64,000 nucleotides of DNA from positions 992,001 through 1,056,000 of the forward strand of contig JACKQL020000009.1 in the NCBI GenBank assembly GCA_018296165.2. The letters run 5' to 3'. The translations under genes and the position numbers were made by a program. Every line of letters starts with the position of its first letter. The first letter of the stretch is position 1. Positions 59,483-64,000 of this stretch are shown piece after piece. Under the pieces are notes generated by a model. That model did no database searches, was not told the DNA's origin, and was given only the letters and a program-made list of their open reading frames with translations. The stretch comes from Termitomyces sp. T153 (lineage: Eukaryota; Basidiomycota; Agaricomycetes; Agaricales; Lyophyllaceae).

Positions 59483-60202
59483 CAGTAGACGGAGGATCGG
59501 ATACTGTATTGGAAATAGCTGTCTAGAATCCTTTTTGTTGTAGGAACACTCGAGCCGATGATTCAACGTCATGGTGTGGCTAAAGAGAAGAACATGAGTG
59601 ATGAATCGGAATATTCCGCAACAAATTACGAAAGTTAGCCATAATCGAATAAAAGCTCAGAACCACCTTAATTATTGTCAGATCATGTTCGTATCACTTG
59701 AAACATGATGTCCGATTGCTTCTCAGGCCAACAGTCTCGTTTCAATGAAAACAGATTGATCTAAACTCTCTAGCTGTTTCAGGAGCTTGACAACACAGAT
59801 ATTTCCCAGATTGTGACATAGATCCACCGCCGGAGACTGCGATTCTAATGCAATCATCGCCCAAAATACAGTAATTGTTCGTCCACATATGGATTGAGAC
59901 TGCCTGGGTCCAAGGATTTTGATGGTCAGAGTCTGTCTCGGGACATCTGAAGGGCTTTGGTCGAGAAATAATTCCTCAGGGCAAGTCCATCGAAATCAAC
60001 CTAGCTGAATTTCAACGTTTTACAAACATCTATGGTCAATCTCAGTTTACACGAGGAAACGTAACTCCACTATCAAAGAACCATGATCAAATGCATCACT
60101 CAACAGATCGTACTTCTGTGATGCCTGTGCAAGTATCAGCGAAAATTTTGATAAATTGCGTCAAACAGCTAGTGGCGATCGATATGGATACTGTTGATGG
60201 AA
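59483..60202. other. Intergenic
   Basis: The 3' side of the MFS gene. No gene recognised on either strand. Confidence 0.4.
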
Positions 60203-60891
60203 TTAGAAAGTGTGGGTGCTGCACAATGGCGGTAAGGTTGTAGGCCACCCCGAGATCGCGATCTCATTCAAGGCCGGAAAACAGCCTTCAAAGAAGTTGG
60301 GAGTGACGGGAGTGCCTTTACAATCGCACTCAAAGTGGATTCCAGTCCCGCTCGACAGGAGTCGTTGAAGGGTTGGGAGCACGAATGTGACATTGGTAAC
60401 GTGAATGTGAGGACTTCGATGCTTCAGACCGGCGCGCGCGAATATCGAGCATAGCGAAGGAGACCACTCGTGTAGACTTGGGAACAGACTGGAGAGAGGT
60501 CGCGCGTCTGAGATGGACCGGAGTGCAGAGAGCGTCTCTTCTTAGATTCGTAGACCAGAGATTTAACCTGATCGAAGTTGGTGTGGTATAGGAATGAGGC
60601 CTTGAGGACCTATCGGGAAAATCCTAGAGAGAGACGTTCGAAAAATTCAGTGCAGAAGTGGGTCATCGTGGTATGGAGATGCCGAACCTTTGATTTGATG
60701 GATCTTTCGCGGGGATTGAGAACGACCACGGACCAAGAAGTTTCAGCGGCCCTTGCAATTCTTCCAGACTTTCGACATGATTTTACCGCATCCGACACAT
60801 TTGAGCACTGCCAGCATTTGAAGCTTGAAGCCTTGCTCAATTGTGCGAAAATTTCCGTGAGGAGCTCGGAAACCAATTGGGGATGAGTCAT
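60203..60891 (-). CDS. F-box-like hypothetical gene, doubtful
   Basis: From 60891 the frame starts MTHPQLVSELLTEIFAQLS, which looks like the start of an F-box (LPxELLxxIF type), the Skp1-binding part of SCF ubiquitin ligases. Later pieces read FLYHTNFDQVKSLVYESKK (about 60520-60590) and, in another frame, HIHVTNVTFVLPTLQRLLSS to CSTHTF, ending TAA at 60203-60205. At least one intron and one frame change are needed, and I could not find a clean model. It may be a pseudogene or wrongly joined. Confidence 0.35.
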
Positions 60892-61109
60892 TCTGATCAG
60901 GGAGTTGAAGTTGAATCCGATGCAAATCTAGTATCTATTACCCATACAAACCTTGCACTTCGATATGAACACAATCGTAAGAAAAGAATGTAGAGGCTCC
61001 ACAGTTATCGCACAAGATTCGAGTCGGTGCAATGCTCAAAGAGATGGGATGTGATAACGCGTGAGCCATGAGTCTCAGATCTTCAACTCTGTCCCTCTGA
61101 GCGGACTGT

Positions 61110-63124
61110 TTAATACGTAAACCCTTCTCGCCTGACGCTCGTCCTGTCCAAACCCAAATCTATCAAGCAATTCAATGCCGCTTCTTCGAACGACGGTGAG
61201 CCACAGATATACACCTCCCTCTCCGGCAAACTGACGCCTTTCTCCAAAGTTCCTACTTTCTCTCCAGTAGAAACCTTCAGCGCCTCTGTTGAGATTCGTC
61301 CTTTGTGCCGCCGTAGTATAACACCCTCCTCTGGTACTTCAGGTACATCTCTTTCGGAGAACACATCAATAGTGATCTTCCCTTTTTTGCTTCCGCGAGC
61401 CCGCACCGCCTCGCTGAGTAAAGGAATAAACACCACGGGCTCACGAACAGACAAGATGATCTGTATATCATACTCGAATGCAGGATTCAGACCACGAAGC
61501 ATGGCGAGGAAAGGTGTTACGCCAATGCCGCCTGTGAGCCAGAGGAAAGCGGTCTTCGGGGGCGGAGGAAGGATGAAGCTGCCAGTCACGCCTACAAGCC
61601 CCACACTCAACCCCATCGGTCGAGAATCCTCCAAAAGCTCGGGTCTAACCTCCTGAAGTCTCCGTGCAATGTTAAACAAAGCACCAGTCACTGCGCCTCC
61701 CGGCTTCTCGCGCATCGTAAGGGAAAACGTCTCGTCGGCGTTTACGGAAGACACAGTCCACGTCCGGATACGATCATCGTTGACAGATGTGGGTTCTAAA
61801 GGAGCCATGTGTTGGTATCCTCTCGCACCCAAGAGGGGCGTGAAATCCAGAATTGCTGCTTGCCCTGGCAATATGCTAAGCGTTTCCGACGGAGCCCATG
61901 AGAATGTTGCAATAGTCGAACTGTGCATCTCAATTTTCGTGAGGCGCACAATTGCGCTGTCCATCATCGACGTTCCGCCCGGCTCTTCTGCTAGAAAGCG
62001 AACAGGGGGACTGTATGGGCTGGATATAGATGTAGACCCAGGACGCTGGCGAACGGGAAGAGCATTGGAAACAAGAGAGAAACCGGTGACCTGGATAGTT
62101 GTAAGGGCGTTTTGAGTATGTAGTGGCATGACGCGTTGCGCGGCGGAACCAATGATGTTGGTGGCGATCCCGGTCAGATAGAGGATGGAGCCGTCGGGGA
62201 AGGAGATAAAGGTAAGTGAAGCGAATGGAGTGGCTTCAATGTTGCCTAGAGAGGTCATGAAACGATTACCTACGAAGCTTGATGACTTCTACGGAAACCC
62301 GATAGAGAAGATTCAGGCATACCTGAAAAATCTGGCAATACAATTGTTCGACCGTCGGAAGGAAGAACACGAACGAAGCCTTTCCGTCCTCCACGCTGAT
62401 TCATGCCGAGGTGAGAGGGAAAGTGGGATGCTTCATCAGCTGGCGCAGCGTACGTCGTCCCCAGAAACACAGTGTCAGATTCAAGAATCAAAGATATAGC
62501 CTTGTCCGGCAGTCGATCATTTGGTCCAAAGTCGAGATTTTGAGAGGTGATGGTCGGCGATGTATTCGAGTAAGGGATGAGGTCTCGAATTGTGATATAC
62601 TTTGGACAATTGCTGTGAAGAGTAAGGCTTTGAGGTCAGTAAAATAAGGATCAATGAACGTACCCCAGAGCCTCATCGACGCAAAGCTCGAAATGAACCT
62701 CATCGTCGTCCTTCTCCAACTTGGTGACCTTTCCCGCGAATTTATTCCTCCGTCGCGTCGAATATTCGACACCAATACCAGCCACCAGCATTGACCCATC
62801 TTCCTTAAACGTTTCAGCATTCTTGAGCAGCGGTTCTCCCGGCCATAGCTTCGCGTCGATGGATAGGGTGTTGTATTTTGAACGAGAATTTCGAACAAAA
62901 CCTGGCTTTCCGTCAGTCCCGGCAAGTATGGACCCCCAAGGACGACCAGTCACATCCAGAGTTACGACAGGAAGGAATGGAAGCTGTGTAGTGTAAAAAA
63001 CAGCGTGCTCTTCTGGGAGCTCGCTGCCAATGTGGTGATAGAGAGACATAATTGAATAATTGTCATTATGCCCGAGCTTCTCGTGTATCAAACGCTCGCC
63101 GCGGTGCCATCCGTTGAGACTCAT
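61110..63124 (-). CDS. PNPOx-like / FNR-like flavin oxidoreductase
   Basis: Three exons (62664-63124, 62323-62612, 61110-62269) join in phase to 636 residues. The start MSLNGWHRGERLIHEKLGH is chosen because it matches the usual beginning; a small upstream exon is possible. Residues 1 to about 330 form an FMN split barrel of pyridoxamine-phosphate-oxidase type: FYTTQLPFLPVVTLDVTGRP, LGNCPKYITIRDL, SHLGMNQRGGRKGFVRVLP and GNRFMTSLGNIEATP. Residues about 365-636 form a ferredoxin-reductase-like module: WTVSSVN (FAD), WLTGGIGVTPFLAML (NAD(P) loop) and EVYICGSPSFEEAALNCL. It probably passes electrons from NAD(P)H through FAD to FMN. The substrate is unknown. There is no signal peptide and no C-terminal 2Fe-2S motif. 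Confidence 0.85.
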
Positions 63125-64000
63125 GTTTTCCGAGAGAGACGTATACGACAGATGTGGCCCAAAGACTAGGCAGGTGTGAGAAAACAATAACGGCCAGGCA
63201 TATTTTAAGAACTCACATCTGTTAGAATTTCAGATCGGTCAGCTACCTGACTCATCATTTTCGCCTTGGTCATCCGGCCGGATAACTAATCGTAGTTGTA
63301 CCACTGATCCACAGCTAAGCAGAAGAGGTCGTGACCGTGACAAATGTAGATAATGAATGGTCATTGAAAGATGACGGTCGTTTGGACGGAGGCATGTCGG
63401 ACCGTTCAAGCCTTCGAAGTCTGTGGGAAATACTTACAAATTCTCCAAACTGCTGCCAGTGGCAGTGTTAGGAGATGACACTTTTTACACCGGCCGCTGC
63501 CCAACGTTCAACTGTCGCAGTATTCCAATGTACAAGTTCGTCCAGATTGTCTATATTTCATTCTCTGATGCTCAATCCGTCGTCCTCAGCTTAGTGCAAT
63601 CGATTCTGGCAAAAGTAATATCGTTGATGAAACGATACGCTCAAACGCGTTTTTTTGTCGCCCCAGGAGACCTCAAAAGTGATCGCTCCAAGGGAGGTGA
63701 TAAAGGAGCGTATCCAAGAACCAGAGAAGCTTCGTGAAGTGAGATTCGGCAATTGACGCGCTTCGAGACTGCTCTAGCAGTGCATAAGAATTACTCATTG
63801 CCATCTCTTGTTACATGGTTGCGGGTTCACGAATGTCTTATTTCCGACAAAAGGGAAAAGCTTGTGACCATATGTCTCTTAGGTAAGTGTGCTCTCGATG
63901 GCGAGATGTAGCACTTTCAGAAGCATCCATCTAGAGCTCTGTTCAACCTAAAAAGGATTAAGGTTGATGAAAGATCGTTCGAAAAACATCTAGCGTTCTG
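63125..64000. other. Intergenic to the right edge
   Basis: Upstream region of the flavoprotein gene. A short minus-strand frame at 63231-63270 starting MTKAKMMSQV and followed by GTGAGT could be an alternative first exon. The plus-strand frame 63423-63737 has no recognised family. Confidence 0.35.

Noticed and set aside
61303..62115. Plus-strand frames of 117-148 codons
   Set aside because: They are antisense shadows of the flavoprotein gene, whose minus-strand frame carries clear domain motifs.

Overview
The window looks like nuclear DNA from a filamentous basidiomycete, most likely an Agaricomycete. The reasons are genes cut by many 50-60 bp GT-AG introns, basidiomycete-type proteins (a DUF6534-like membrane protein, an HMG-box factor of mating-regulator type, an intracellular GH5 glucanase), and the repeat mix: Ty1/copia, Ty3/gypsy, a KDZ transposase, a pogo/Tigger element and many solo LTRs. 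Boletales is a guess.

Layout. 1-3.1 kb: mostly non-coding, with tetranucleotide microsatellites and one unrecognised exon. 3.1-8.3 kb: a decayed copia element on the minus strand with both LTRs. 8.65-9.5 kb: a solo LTR of family L (named here). 10.5-15.2 kb: a GNAT acetyltransferase, a DUF6534-like gene broken by a family-L solo LTR, and an intact Bud20/ZNF593 gene. 16-21.6 kb, minus strand: an unrecognised multi-exon gene, a GH5 glucanase, an arsenite methyltransferase fused to a rhodanese/Acr2-type domain, and an HMG-box factor. 21.9-55.8 kb: a repeat island containing three more family-L solo LTRs, a decayed 7TM gene, pieces of at least three gypsy families, a tandem tRNA-like (SINE) array, a KDZ transposase, and a pogo element with a copia element nested inside it. 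57.3-63.1 kb: a 12-exon MFS transporter, a doubtful F-box-like gene, and a PNPOx-like/FNR-like flavoprotein.

For the GNAT, Bud20, GH5, methyltransferase-rhodanese, HMG, MFS and flavoprotein genes I traced exon joins by hand and every reading phase agrees, so these look intact. Their functions are housekeeping or stress related: ribosome export, cell-wall glucan turnover, arsenic reduction and methylation, transport, redox chemistry. I see no single pathway joining them, apart from the two arsenic steps fused in one protein.

A strong theme is CpG loss. Between about 22.7 and 55.8 kb, CpG is very rare and TpG/CpA is common; the flanking genes have ordinary CpG. The border cuts through repeat families and even through single elements: the two LTRs of the 3-8 kb copia differ sharply in CpG. 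This fits cytosine-methylation-driven decay of repeats.
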